Source: Paradesertivirga sp036399495
GTDB lineage: Bacteria; Bacteroidota; Bacteroidia; Sphingobacteriales; Sphingobacteriaceae
Assembly (NCBI GenBank): GCA_036399495.1
Contig: DASWMZ010000152.1
Span: 1 to 16,876 of the forward strand
Direction: 5' to 3'
Length of the DNA: 16,876 nt
The notes below the pieces were generated by a model. That model ran no database searches. It was given only the letters and a program-made list of their open reading frames with translations, and was not told the DNA's origin. Positions within the stretch are counted from its first letter, which is position 1; each line of letters opens with the position of its first letter. Shown piece by piece: positions 8,179-16,370 of this stretch. The position numbers were made by a program, and so were the translations under genes.

Positions 8179-9324
8179 ATGATCGCTTTCAATTCTAAAC
8201 TCCCTCAAGTTGGTACCACTATTTTTACGGTGATGTCCAAACTTGCTGCAGATAATAACGCAATCAATTTATCCCAAGGATTTCCCGATTTTGACGGGCC
8301 TGCCGAACTGGTTGAACTTACTCATAAATATATGCGTGAGGGTAAAAACCAATACGCACCGATGTGTGGTGTTCCTGTTTTAAATGAAAGAATATCGGAA
8401 AAGGTAAATGCGCTTTATGGAGCAGAATATCATCCGGAAACGGAAATAACGATTACCGCCGGAGGCACGCAAGCGATATTTACAGTGTTAGCCTGTGTCG
8501 TTCATCCCGGCGATGAGGTTATTATTTTTGAGCCGGCTTATGATTCTTATGCGCCTTCCATCAAGGTGCTTGGCGGCTTGGTAAAATCTTTGGAACTCTC
8601 GCCGCCCGACTACAAAATTGATTGGAACATGGTGAAAAAGCTCATCACCAATCGAACAAAAATGCTCATTCTAAACTCACCTCAAAATCCAACGGGAACA
8701 ATTTTAAAGCAGGAAGATATTAATGAACTTATAAAACTTACGAGAGGTACTGATGTATTAATTTTAAGTGATGAAGTTTACGAGCATATGGTTTACGATA
8801 ACCTGGGGCATTTAAGTATGGCTAAATTCCCTGAGCTACGCGAAAGGAGTTTTATAATAGCCTCATTCGGCAAACTTTTCCATAACACCGGCTGGAAGGT
8901 TGGGTATTGTCTAGCTCCGCAACAATTAATGAAAGAATTTAGGAAGATTCATCAGTACCTTGTTTTTAGTGTTAATGCTCCTGTACAATATGCTATCGCG
9001 GATATGCTCTTAGAAAAGGAATATTATTTAACGCTAAAAAGTTTTTTTACCCAAAAGCGAAATTCTTTCAGGGATTTATTGCAGCAAACACGCTTTCAAC
9101 TACTACCTTGTGAGGGATCTTATTTTCAATGTGCTTCAATTAAAAATATCACTGAAGAAAAAGATGTTGATTTCGCCAAACGACTAACTTTAGACTTCGG
9201 GGTTGCAGTAATTCCAACCTCGGCATTTTATTTAAAATCATCAGATTTTAGTGTAATAAGATTTTGCTTTGCTAAAAAGCAAGAAACTTTAGAGACAGCC
9301 GTTATGAGATTAACTAAGGTTTAA
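8179..9324 (+). CDS. ybdL: Methionine/glutamine aminotransferase, YbdL-like (PLP fold type I)
   Basis: A 381-residue PLP-dependent class I aminotransferase that closely resembles E. coli YbdL along its length. It shares the N-terminal SKLPQVGTTIFTVMS and INLSQGFPDFDGP, the NQYAPM segment, and IRFCFAKK near the end. Active-site residues are present: Asn170 in NSPQNPTG, Asp198 and Tyr201 in SDEVYEH, the PLP Lys232 in SFGK, and substrate-carboxylate Arg361. YbdL-type enzymes transaminate methionine, and to a lesser degree aromatic residues, with 2-oxo acids; related enzymes use glutamine as donor for the last step of methionine salvage. I chose ATG 8179. A TTG nine bases upstream extends the frame but has no homologous residues. 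The omega-amidase gene follows after 24 bases, which supports the glutamine-donor role. Confidence 0.92.
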   Translation: MIAFNSKLPQVGTTIFTVMSKLAADNNAINLSQGFPDFDGPAELVELTHKYMREGKNQYAPMCGVPVLNERISEKVNALYGAEYHPETEITITAGGTQAIFTVLACVVHPGDEVIIFEPAYDSYAPSIKVLGGLVKSLELSPPDYKIDWNMVKKLITNRTKMLILNSPQNPTGTILKQEDINELIKLTRGTDVLILSDEVYEHMVYDNLGHLSMAKFPELRERSFIIASFGKLFHNTGWKVGYCLAPQQLMKEFRKIHQYLVFSVNAPVQYAIADMLLEKEYYLTLKSFFTQKRNSFRDLLQQTRFQLLPCEGSYFQCASIKNITEEKDVDFAKRLTLDFGVAVIPTSAFYLKSSDFSVIRFCFAKKQETLETAVMRLTKV

Positions 9325-9348
9325 TTAATATTCATTAAGCAAAATTTA

Positions 9349-10128
9349 ATGAGCGTTTTAAAAATAACCACATTTCAAGCCTACCTTTTTTGGGAAAATA
9401 CCGAGAAGAATCTTCAAAATTTGGGCCTCAGACTATCGGGCATTCGCGAAAAAACGGACCTGATTGTTTTGCCCGAGATGTTTAATACCGGTTTTTCTAT
9501 GAATACAGCGGTATTGGCAGAAGAGATGAATGGCACCACCATGAAGTGGATGCTGCAACAGGCCAAAAGGTTCGATTGTGTAGTTACAGGAAGCCTGATC
9601 ATCAAAGAAAATAAAAAGTTTTACAATCGGTTAATTTGGATGCGTCCGGATGGATCGTTTGAGAAGTATGATAAACGCCACCTTTTTGCTATGGGTAAGG
9701 AAGATGATTATTATACCCCGGGTAAAAACAAGCTGATTGTGGAGCTAAACGGCTGGAAAATTTGTCCGGTTATATGTTACGATTTACGCTTCCCGGTTTG
9801 GCTTCGAAATAAAGATCCCGAATACGATCTATTGCTTATTGTAGCCAACTGGCCCGAAAAACGATCCTTGCACTGGCGCACACTGATTCCCGCAAGAGCG
9901 GTAGAAAATCTTTCTTATGTCGTTGGAGTAAATCGTGTTGGCCACGATGGAAATGAAATCTACCATTCAGGAGATTCAATGTGCATTGATCCAAATGGTA
10001 AAACTGTTTATTATAAGCCCAATGACGAAGATTTGTATACCTTTTCAATTTCAATAGACGAAGTTGTGAAAGCACGCAGGTTGTTTCCATTTTTGAAAGA
10101 TGCCGATGACTTCAAGTTACTTGATTAA
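9349..10128 (+). CDS. yafV: Omega-amidase, YafV/Nit2-like (nitrilase superfamily)
   Basis: A 259-residue carbon-nitrogen hydrolase of the YafV/Nit2 group. The Glu-Lys-Cys triad is intact: Glu43 in LPEMF, Lys109 in YDKRHLF and Cys143 in VICYDLRFP. Other family segments are FNTGFSM (45-51) and NWPEKR (167-172), followed by H175-W176 and PARAVEN (181-187). These enzymes hydrolyse 2-oxoglutaramate, the 2-oxo acid left when glutamine donates its amino group, to 2-oxoglutarate and ammonia. This pulls the transamination to completion. Its place 24 bases behind the YbdL-like aminotransferase gene fits that coupling. It is cytoplasmic, with no signal peptide. The known YafV substrate range also includes 2-oxosuccinamate. 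Confidence 0.92.
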   Translation: MSVLKITTFQAYLFWENTEKNLQNLGLRLSGIREKTDLIVLPEMFNTGFSMNTAVLAEEMNGTTMKWMLQQAKRFDCVVTGSLIIKENKKFYNRLIWMRPDGSFEKYDKRHLFAMGKEDDYYTPGKNKLIVELNGWKICPVICYDLRFPVWLRNKDPEYDLLLIVANWPEKRSLHWRTLIPARAVENLSYVVGVNRVGHDGNEIYHSGDSMCIDPNGKTVYYKPNDEDLYTFSISIDEVVKARRLFPFLKDADDFKLLD

Positions 10129-10186
10129 TAAGCTGAATAAACAGAAATTATTAATTTCACACTTTACAATCTTTTACTTCATTACG

Positions 10187-10216
10187 TTGTTTTACATTTT
10201 TACATCGTTATATAAA
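10187..10216 (+). promoter_or_regulatory. Candidate promoter of the penicillin-binding protein gene
   Basis: The 111-base gap before the penicillin-binding protein gene has a TTG at 10187-10189 and TATATAAA at 10209-10216, 19 bases apart. The distance fits a Bacteroidota -33/-7 pair, but the second element lacks the TTTG end of the consensus. A weak all-AT hairpin (GAAATT/AATTTC, 10144-10158) lies between the omega-amidase stop and this site. Confidence 0.3.
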
Positions 10217-10239
10217 TTAATAGCAACTCTGCTCATTTT

Positions 10240-12681
10240 ATGTTTAAGGAAATCGGGAATAAACCCCTCAGATACTTAGTAATACTGCTTTACTCAATAA
10301 TTATTCTTTTTTGCGCTATCGAGGTTAATTTTTTATGGTTGTTTGGATACTCTCCCAGTTACAAGGATATTCAAGCCCCCAACATGAGAATTGCATCTGA
10401 GCTTTATACAGCAGATGGCAAACTCATTGGAAGATATTATAAAGAAAATCGAACACCCATTGAGTTTAACCAAATTACACAAGGAACTATAAATGCCCTT
10501 ATCGCGACAGAAGATGTTCGTTTCTTCAAGCATAACGGAATAGATATATTTTCGGTCTTTTCAAGTGCTGCTTCAACCGTTTCCGGTGATAAACGTGGTG
10601 CCAGCACCATTACCCAACAATTAGCCAAAAATCTTTATCGCACTCGTAATAATAAACAACAGGGATATATCAAACGAATTCCTGTTGTAAGGACTATTGT
10701 TTACAAGCTTAAGGAATGGACTACTGCCTTAAAGATTGAACATCAGTATTCCAAAAACGAAATCCTGACGATGTATTTTAATACCGTAACATTCGGTAGT
10801 AATACCTACGGTTTAAAAACAGCGGCAAAAAAATACTTTAATAAAGAACCCGAAAAGCTCGATATACATCATGCAGCCATGTTGGTTGGAATGTTAAAAG
10901 CAACAACTACCTATAATCCCGAGAATAATCCGGATAAAACGCTCGAAAGGCGAAACGTGGTTTTGTCGCAGATGGAAAAATACAATTACATTCCGAAACA
11001 GGATTTTGAGCGTTATAGCAAAAAGTCGTTAGATATTGTAAAGGTCGATTTAGTTGAGGATAATCGCGGAGACTCCTATTTACGCTCTGCCGTTTCAAGG
11101 TATCTGGAAAACTGGTGTGAAGACAACGGTTATGATTTGTATGAATCGGGGTTAAAAATTTATACAACTATAGATTCAAAACTTCAGCAATACGCCGAAG
11201 AGGCAATGAAAGAGCAAATGAAAGTTCTTCAACAGCGATTAAATAATGCCTGGGGTAATCAAAACCCCTGGAGAGATTCTAATGGAGATGAAATTAAAGA
11301 TTTTCCGGAAAAAGCTGCACAACGTCTTCCTGTTTATAACTATTTGAAAAAGAGATATGGCAACAATCAGGACTCAATAGATTATTACCTTAACAAGCCC
11401 AAGAAAATGAAAGTATTTTCATGGGCAGGCGATAAGGAAGTAGAATATTCTACAATCGATTCTATTAAATATTATGCAAAGATTTTAAATACCGGAATGA
11501 TGACCATGGATCCGTTTAACGGCCATATTAAAGTTTGGGTAGGGGGCGTAGATTTTAATCACTTTAACTTCGATCATGTGAATCAGGCCAAACGCCAGGC
11601 GGGGTCTACTTTTAAACCTTTTGCATATTTAGCAGCACTTGAAAGCGGATTAAGCCCTTGCGATAAATTCGTTGATAAGCCCGTCAAAATTCCTTATGAT
11701 GAAGCGAACCAGACCAAATATTGGGAACCTAAAAATGCCGATTATTCGTTCTCCGGAAGGGAAATGACGCTTAGACACGCCATGGGACGATCGGTTAATT
11801 CGGTAACAGCTCAAATTACCGAGCAGGTTGGCTGGGGGAATGTGGTTAAATACGCTCAGGAATGCGGCATAGAAAGCGATTTGAAATCAGTTCCGTCTGT
11901 AAGCTTAGGGTCTAATGATGTTTCTGTTTATGAGATGGTTAAAGCTTACAGCACTTTTCTGAATAATGGTAAGCGGAGCGAACCGGTATTAGTTTATAAG
12001 ATTACCGATAATGAAGGGAATTTAATTGAGGAGTTTAAATCTAAACAAAAGAAGGTTTTAAGTGAGGAGATAGCATGGCTGATGCTCTATATGTTTAGAG
12101 GTGGAATGGACGAACCGGGAGGAACTTCACAGGCATTATGGGAGTGGGATCTTTGGAAAAAAGGCAACCAGATAGGAGGGAAGACCGGCACGTCTTCAGA
12201 TTATGTGGACGGCTGGTATATGGGTATTACCAAAGATCTGGTAACAGGTGTTTGGGTGGGCTGTGATGAAAGAAGTGTGCATTTTCGTACTTCGGGTACT
12301 GGTGAAGGTTCCCATACGGCATTGCCTATTTTTGGCAGATTTATGGAAAAGGTTTATCGCGATCCGTCGACAGGTTATACTTACGGACCGTTCCCTAAAG
12401 CAACTGTCGAAATTACGCGGCAGTACAACTGCCCCACTGCAGAAATCCCAAGAGATACTTTTAGCGTAGATACAACTATTATCGACTCATTATTTGAATC
12501 TGATGAGCCTGAGTTAAAAGAATCATCTGATACATCATCACAACAGGAGGTGGATCCTAAACCTGCAGATAATAAGCAGGTCAATTCACCTGCCCAAACA
12601 CAAAATGAGGATGCAACAGAACCTAAAACAAATCGCGAAAAACGGCAAGAGGCCAGAAGGCAAAGACGAGGAGAACAATAA
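10240..12681 (+). CDS. mrcA: Class A penicillin-binding protein (transglycosylase/transpeptidase, PBP1A-like)
   Basis: An 813-residue bifunctional peptidoglycan synthase anchored in the inner membrane by one segment (about 9-36). The glycosyltransferase domain (GT51, about 60-230) has the catalytic Glu in ATEDVRFFKHNG (89-100), then GASTITQQLAKNLY (120-133), the KNEILTMYFNTVTFG segment (172-186), and AAMLVGMLKATTTYNP (212-227). The transpeptidase domain (about 415-705) has Ser456-xx-Lys459 in GSTFKPF, SxN at 518-520 and KTGT at 648-651. Every key residue is present. An acidic, Ser/Gln-rich tail with a strongly basic end (REKRQEARRQRR, 799-810) follows, as in many Bacteroidota homologues. It polymerises glycan strands and cross-links peptides in the periplasm, and is the target of beta-lactams. 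The downstream three-part envelope protein begins 72 bases after the stop, on the same strand. Confidence 0.95.
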   Translation: MFKEIGNKPLRYLVILLYSIIILFCAIEVNFLWLFGYSPSYKDIQAPNMRIASELYTADGKLIGRYYKENRTPIEFNQITQGTINALIATEDVRFFKHNGIDIFSVFSSAASTVSGDKRGASTITQQLAKNLYRTRNNKQQGYIKRIPVVRTIVYKLKEWTTALKIEHQYSKNEILTMYFNTVTFGSNTYGLKTAAKKYFNKEPEKLDIHHAAMLVGMLKATTTYNPENNPDKTLERRNVVLSQMEKYNYIPKQDFERYSKKSLDIVKVDLVEDNRGDSYLRSAVSRYLENWCEDNGYDLYESGLKIYTTIDSKLQQYAEEAMKEQMKVLQQRLNNAWGNQNPWRDSNGDEIKDFPEKAAQRLPVYNYLKKRYGNNQDSIDYYLNKPKKMKVFSWAGDKEVEYSTIDSIKYYAKILNTGMMTMDPFNGHIKVWVGGVDFNHFNFDHVNQAKRQAGSTFKPFAYLAALESGLSPCDKFVDKPVKIPYDEANQTKYWEPKNADYSFSGREMTLRHAMGRSVNSVTAQITEQVGWGNVVKYAQECGIESDLKSVPSVSLGSNDVSVYEMVKAYSTFLNNGKRSEPVLVYKITDNEGNLIEEFKSKQKKVLSEEIAWLMLYMFRGGMDEPGGTSQALWEWDLWKKGNQIGGKTGTSSDYVDGWYMGITKDLVTGVWVGCDERSVHFRTSGTGEGSHTALPIFGRFMEKVYRDPSTGYTYGPFPKATVEITRQYNCPTAEIPRDTFSVDTTIIDSLFESDEPELKESSDTSSQQEVDPKPADNKQVNSPAQTQNEDATEPKTNREKRQEARRQRRGEQ

Positions 12682-12753
12682 AACAAATAGTAAGCTTTTA
12701 TGATTATATAATTGCTTAGCCTTCAAATTTATAAATTTTTTAATTGGCTTAAT

Positions 12754-15700
12754 ATGGATAACATAGACGCTTCAAAGGGAAGAATATTTAAACTAAGTTT
12801 TTTCCTTTTCTTAATAATGTTCATTGTCGACACCCTTCCGGCCAACGCTCAATATTTTGGTCAGAATCTGGTTCGGTATAAAAACCATAAATTTAAGGTT
12901 AATCAGTCGCAGCACTTTGAGTTGTATGACTACCTAAAAAACGACAGCATTTCCAAATGGTTCCTTCAAGAATCAGAGGTCTGGTATGATTTGCATCAGC
13001 AAGTTTTTAGAGATACGTTTAGTCGGAGAAATCCGGTAATTTTATATTCGAATCATCCCGATTTTCAGGCTACAACAGCGATATCCGGCGGCGTGGGAGT
13101 GGGAACGGGCGGTGTTACTGAAGGGTTGAAAAATCGTGTGGTTATGCCGCTAATGTCGCTTAATCACCAAACCAGACACGTATTAGGTCACGAGCTGGTA
13201 CACGCCTTTCAGTACCATTCATTAATTGAAGGCGATTCTACCAATCTCGAAAACATCGGAAATCTTCCATTATGGATGGTTGAAGGTATGGCGGAATATC
13301 TGTCTATTGGAAAAGTTGATGCTTTTACAGCAATGTGGATGCGCGATGCATATCTCAATAAAGATATCCCAACATTACGTCAGTTAACCACTACTAACCG
13401 ATATTTTCCATATCGATACGGGCAGGCATTTTGGACTTATATCGGCTCAACATATGGCGACACAGTAATTGTTCCGTTGTTTAAAGCCACAGCTAAATAT
13501 GGTTATGAAATGGCTATACGAAGAACCTTTGGATATGATGAAAGAACGCTATCAAATCTGTGGAGAACGAGTATCGAAAATGCTTATAAACCCCTACTGA
13601 AAGATACAGCTCAAGTCCCGGTAGGTAAAAGTGTTATCAATAATAAAACCGCGGGCGAGATGAATGTTGCCCCTGCCGTATCGCCAAACGGAAAATACAT
13701 CGCATTTTTATCTGAAAAGGAATTGATAAGTATAGATTTGTTTTTGGCCGATGCGCAAACCGGGCAAGTCATCCGAAAGCTCACGAGCAAGACCTCCAAT
13801 ACCCATATTGACGAATTTAGCTTTATCGAATCAGCAGGTGCCTGGTCGCCGGATAGTAAAAGATTTGCCTTTAGTGCGTTTAGTGCCGGGCGTACCAAGC
13901 TTTTTGTAGTAGATGTCGATAATGGCAGGAATCTGGTCACTGAAAGCATGGGCGATGTTGGCGAGTTTAGTAATCTAAGCTTTTCCCCTAACGGGGATGA
14001 TATTGCTTTTACAGGATTGAAGGATGGATACAGCGACTTGTTTATTTACAATCTTCGTACTAAAAAATTAACTCAGCTTACAAAAGACAAGTATTCTGAC
14101 TATGCGCCCAATTTTTCGCCAGATGGCCGGTCATTAGTTTTTACAAGTGATAGAACTACTTTAGATGCCGCGAATAGTAAAAGTGTAGACATAACACATT
14201 CATTGGCAGTAATGGATTTAGCAAGCAAACGGATCACAAATATTCCGGTGTTTGAAGGTGCTAATAACATGAACCCGCAATTTTCAGGCAATAGTCAGCA
14301 GATTTACTTCTTGTCAAACCGAGATGGATTCAGAAACCTTTACAGATATTCTCTAGCCGGTGGGAAAGTTGAACAATTAACAGATTACTTTACGGGAATA
14401 AGTGGTATTACAGAGTTTTCGCCAGCTTTAAGTGTATCAACTCAGGATGATATTGTTTATTCTTATTATCGTGCTCAAAAGTATACTATCTACAATGCTA
14501 AAGCATCAGAGTTCAAGCCGGTTGAAGTTTCTCCAACGGCGTTAAACTTTGAGGCCGCAACATTGCCTCCATCCAAAAGCTCTGGTGTAGATTTAATAAA
14601 CGCCAACTTAAACAACTTCGAGCGTTTTGAAACAATTAGCCATGCAGATATTAAACCTGTTCCATATCGACCTCAATTTAAGCTTGATTATTTGGCTAGT
14701 AATGGTGTTGGAGCCCAAGCTGGTGGAAGAATGGGAGCAGGATTATCGAGTGGTGTACAGGGAATTTTTAGCGATATTTTAGGAAGAAATCAAATTCAGG
14801 CTGCTTTAGCAATAAATGGAGAAATTTACGATTTTGGAGGGCAGGTTGCGTATATCAATCAAAAGGGAAGAATTGATGTTGGAGCAGCTGTTTCGCATAT
14901 TCCGTACGTTTCGGGTTTTTCGAGTTATGAAAGAGATGGAGATTTAGTGATAGAAAATTATGATATATTCAGAACTTTTGAAGATCAAATCCAAGTGTTT
15001 GGCTCTTATCCGTTTTCGAGAATCTCACGTTTTGAACTGGGGTCAGCTATTGCCCGTTATAGTTATCGTATTGATCGGTTTTCAAATGCTTACGATAGTT
15101 TCGGTCGATTTGCAGGTTCAGAAAGAAACAAGTTATCAAGTGAAGATGCGACAGCTTCGTACGGTATAGGTTTTAAACCGTTTACTATTTATCAGCTTAA
15201 TACGGCTTTAGTTGGAGATAATTCTTTGATGGGAATAACGGCACCTTTAAATGGCTTCCGTTATCGTTTAGGCGTTGAGGCATACCAGGGGGATTTTAGC
15301 TTCACAGCACTCACCGCAGATTTTAGAAAATATCAAAGAGTAAAGCCAGTAACATTTGCGGTGAGAGCGTATAATTATTCAAGGATGGGAAAAGATGAAC
15401 AAGCTCTGTTTCCACTCTTTATTGGTTATCCATATTTTGTTAGAGGTTATGAATTTAATTCCTTTTACAAAAGCGGAGGTGCACAAAGCACGCGGGGAGA
15501 TTTTGATTTAAGTCAGTTAACCGGTTCAAAAATAGCAGTATTTAATTTTGAAATCAGGTTACCATTTACTGGTCCAAAGCGCTTATCTGCTATAGAATCT
15601 AAATTCCTGTTTTCTGATTTGAACGCATTTTTTGATGCGGGAATTGCTTATACAGGAAAATCAAAAATAACTTTTGGAAGTACACCCGAAAGATTGGGTG

Positions 15701-15897
15701 AAAAAACAGTTACCAACGAACAAGGGCAACAAACCATCGTTCCAATTACCTCACGTATACCTGCTATGAGTGCTGGTTTATCACTTCGAGTTAATGTTTT
15801 TGGGTATTTCATTATAGAACCATACGCCGCAATACCTTTTCAACGTAAAGATGTTAGCGGTCCGGTGTTTGGATTAGTGTTTGCACCAGGCTGGTAA
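12754..15897 (+). CDS. Secreted HELVH peptidase - TolB-like PD40 propeller - Omp85-type barrel fusion
   Basis: A 1047-residue exported protein. A signal peptide covers about 13-33, with a likely cut after NAQ. Residues about 35-290 form a gluzincin-like metallopeptidase: HELVH (146-150) as the HExxH zinc motif, with a second Glu in WMVEGMAEY (174-182) as the probable third ligand. About 300-585 carry five or six PD40/TolB-type repeats, each with a P(N/D)G or similar turn (SPNGKYIAF, SPDSKRFAF, SPNGDDIAF, SPDGRSLVF). After a linker, about 640-1047 look like a 16-strand barrel, with FVRGYEF (895-901) in the place of the Omp85 xRGF/Y signature, and an aromatic last residue. It should sit in the outer membrane with peptidase and propeller in the periplasm, unless the domain flips. 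I start at ATG 12754; a TTG at 12712 would add 14 residues before the signal peptide. Substrate unknown. Confidence 0.8.
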   Translation: MDNIDASKGRIFKLSFFLFLIMFIVDTLPANAQYFGQNLVRYKNHKFKVNQSQHFELYDYLKNDSISKWFLQESEVWYDLHQQVFRDTFSRRNPVILYSNHPDFQATTAISGGVGVGTGGVTEGLKNRVVMPLMSLNHQTRHVLGHELVHAFQYHSLIEGDSTNLENIGNLPLWMVEGMAEYLSIGKVDAFTAMWMRDAYLNKDIPTLRQLTTTNRYFPYRYGQAFWTYIGSTYGDTVIVPLFKATAKYGYEMAIRRTFGYDERTLSNLWRTSIENAYKPLLKDTAQVPVGKSVINNKTAGEMNVAPAVSPNGKYIAFLSEKELISIDLFLADAQTGQVIRKLTSKTSNTHIDEFSFIESAGAWSPDSKRFAFSAFSAGRTKLFVVDVDNGRNLVTESMGDVGEFSNLSFSPNGDDIAFTGLKDGYSDLFIYNLRTKKLTQLTKDKYSDYAPNFSPDGRSLVFTSDRTTLDAANSKSVDITHSLAVMDLASKRITNIPVFEGANNMNPQFSGNSQQIYFLSNRDGFRNLYRYSLAGGKVEQLTDYFTGISGITEFSPALSVSTQDDIVYSYYRAQKYTIYNAKASEFKPVEVSPTALNFEAATLPPSKSSGVDLINANLNNFERFETISHADIKPVPYRPQFKLDYLASNGVGAQAGGRMGAGLSSGVQGIFSDILGRNQIQAALAINGEIYDFGGQVAYINQKGRIDVGAAVSHIPYVSGFSSYERDGDLVIENYDIFRTFEDQIQVFGSYPFSRISRFELGSAIARYSYRIDRFSNAYDSFGRFAGSERNKLSSEDATASYGIGFKPFTIYQLNTALVGDNSLMGITAPLNGFRYRLGVEAYQGDFSFTALTADFRKYQRVKPVTFAVRAYNYSRMGKDEQALFPLFIGYPYFVRGYEFNSFYKSGGAQSTRGDFDLSQLTGSKIAVFNFEIRLPFTGPKRLSAIESKFLFSDLNAFFDAGIAYTGKSKITFGSTPERLGEKTVTNEQGQQTIVPITSRIPAMSAGLSLRVNVFGYFIIEPYAAIPFQRKDVSGPVFGLVFAPGW

Positions 15898-15903
15898 AAA
15901 TAT

Positions 15904-15949
15904 ATGTATCAATAGAAAGCTATAATAATTGCGCTTTCTATTGATACAT
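15904..15949. terminator. 17-bp inverted repeat terminator overlapping the 3' end of the GIY-YIG gene
   Basis: The arms 15904-15920 and 15933-15949 are perfectly complementary over 17 bp (ATGTATCAATAGAAAGC and its complement) around a 12-base loop. Past the hairpin on the minus strand comes ATATTTTTA, a T-run that fits an intrinsic terminator for the GIY-YIG gene. On the plus strand no T-run follows, though the stem may still stabilise the end of the barrel-protein message. One arm includes the last three codons and stop of the GIY-YIG gene. Confidence 0.7.
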
Positions 15950-16282
15950 TGCTACTCGTTTATCTATTTGTATATAAGGCTGCGTAAGTATTTTTTCGAA
16001 GTCTAAGCCAATACTAAGATCTAACCAATCCGGATTTACAGCTCTTACCATCTTCTCTTTTTGAGCTCTTGTAAATTTGCTTATTAAATTGAAGCGATGC
16101 AATGCTGCTTCCTCTGTACGCATTTCTTCAAAATATATGAGCCGCGTTAATTGTTGAGCCGAATCAAAAAACAAATTTGGCATCTGGCGATAAAAACCTA
16201 CGGTCTTTAATAAATCGGTACTCATTCCCACATGCATGGAGCTGCGATTTCGGTCGGTTACAATAAACACATATCTTTTCAT
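15938..16282 (-). CDS. Degenerate GIY-YIG domain protein (UPF0213/YhbQ-like)
   Basis: A 114-residue protein with the outline of a small stand-alone GIY-YIG nuclease domain. The first strand YVFIV (4-8) takes the GIY place, and MHVG (16-19) the YIG place with the Gly kept. Then STDL (21-24), a strand LIYFEE (48-53), and the C-terminal KEKMVRAVNPDWLDL (75-89), which matches the LIxxxNPxWxDL ending of the YhbQ-like group. The catalytic residues look lost: the usual DLxRR Arg pair is Lys26-Thr27, and the Glu of the AIxRE helix is Phe64 (ALHRF, 60-64). I infer a binding or structural role instead of DNA cleavage. It is divergent from the XRE-S24 repressor gene and ends inside a 17-bp terminator repeat. 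Confidence 0.75.
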   Translation of the reverse strand: MKRYVFIVTDRNRSSMHVGMSTDLLKTVGFYRQMPNLFFDSAQQLTRLIYFEEMRTEEAALHRFNLISKFTRAQKEKMVRAVNPDWLDLSIGLDFEKILTQPYIQIDKRVAMYQ

Positions 16283-16292
16283 AATTATCTTT

Positions 16293-16352
16293 TTAGTAAT
16301 TGAAAATAAATTGCTAATTTTATGAGCATAAAGTTACTAATTATTTTAGCAA
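16293..16352. promoter_or_regulatory. Repeat cluster, probable repressor operators
   Basis: Three copies of TTRSTAATT lie in the roughly 90-base gap between the two divergent genes: TTAGTAATT (16293-16301), TTGCTAATT (16311-16319) and TTACTAATT (16334-16342). An opposite-facing TTTTAGCAA follows at 16344-16352. The first and third copies also form an inverted repeat TTAGTAA/TTACTAA, and the second pairs with the last (TTGCTAA/TTAGCAA). Such an array next to a gene for an XRE-S24 repressor suggests autoregulation and control of both genes. Confidence 0.45.
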
Positions 16353-16354
16353 AA

Positions 16355-16362
16355 CAAAATTA
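16355..16362 (-). promoter_or_regulatory. Candidate -7 element for the GIY-YIG gene
   Basis: On the minus strand this reads TAATTTTG, an exact TAnnTTTG match. Transcription would start near 16348, within the repeat cluster, leaving a leader of about 66 bases in which the putative operators lie. The -33 element is weak. Confidence 0.3.
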
Positions 16363-16370
16363 TTTTCAAA

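Noticed and set aside
12381..12686. 101-codon minus-strand frame with many Cys and Ser at the end of the penicillin-binding protein gene
   Set aside because: The Cys/Ser richness is a mirror of the Gln/Thr/Asn-rich tail codons of the real gene; no homology signal is seen.
12682..12753. Terminator after the penicillin-binding protein gene
   Set aside because: The only repeat (TAAGC/GCTTA) is five base pairs with an 18-base loop, so read-through into the next gene remains possible.
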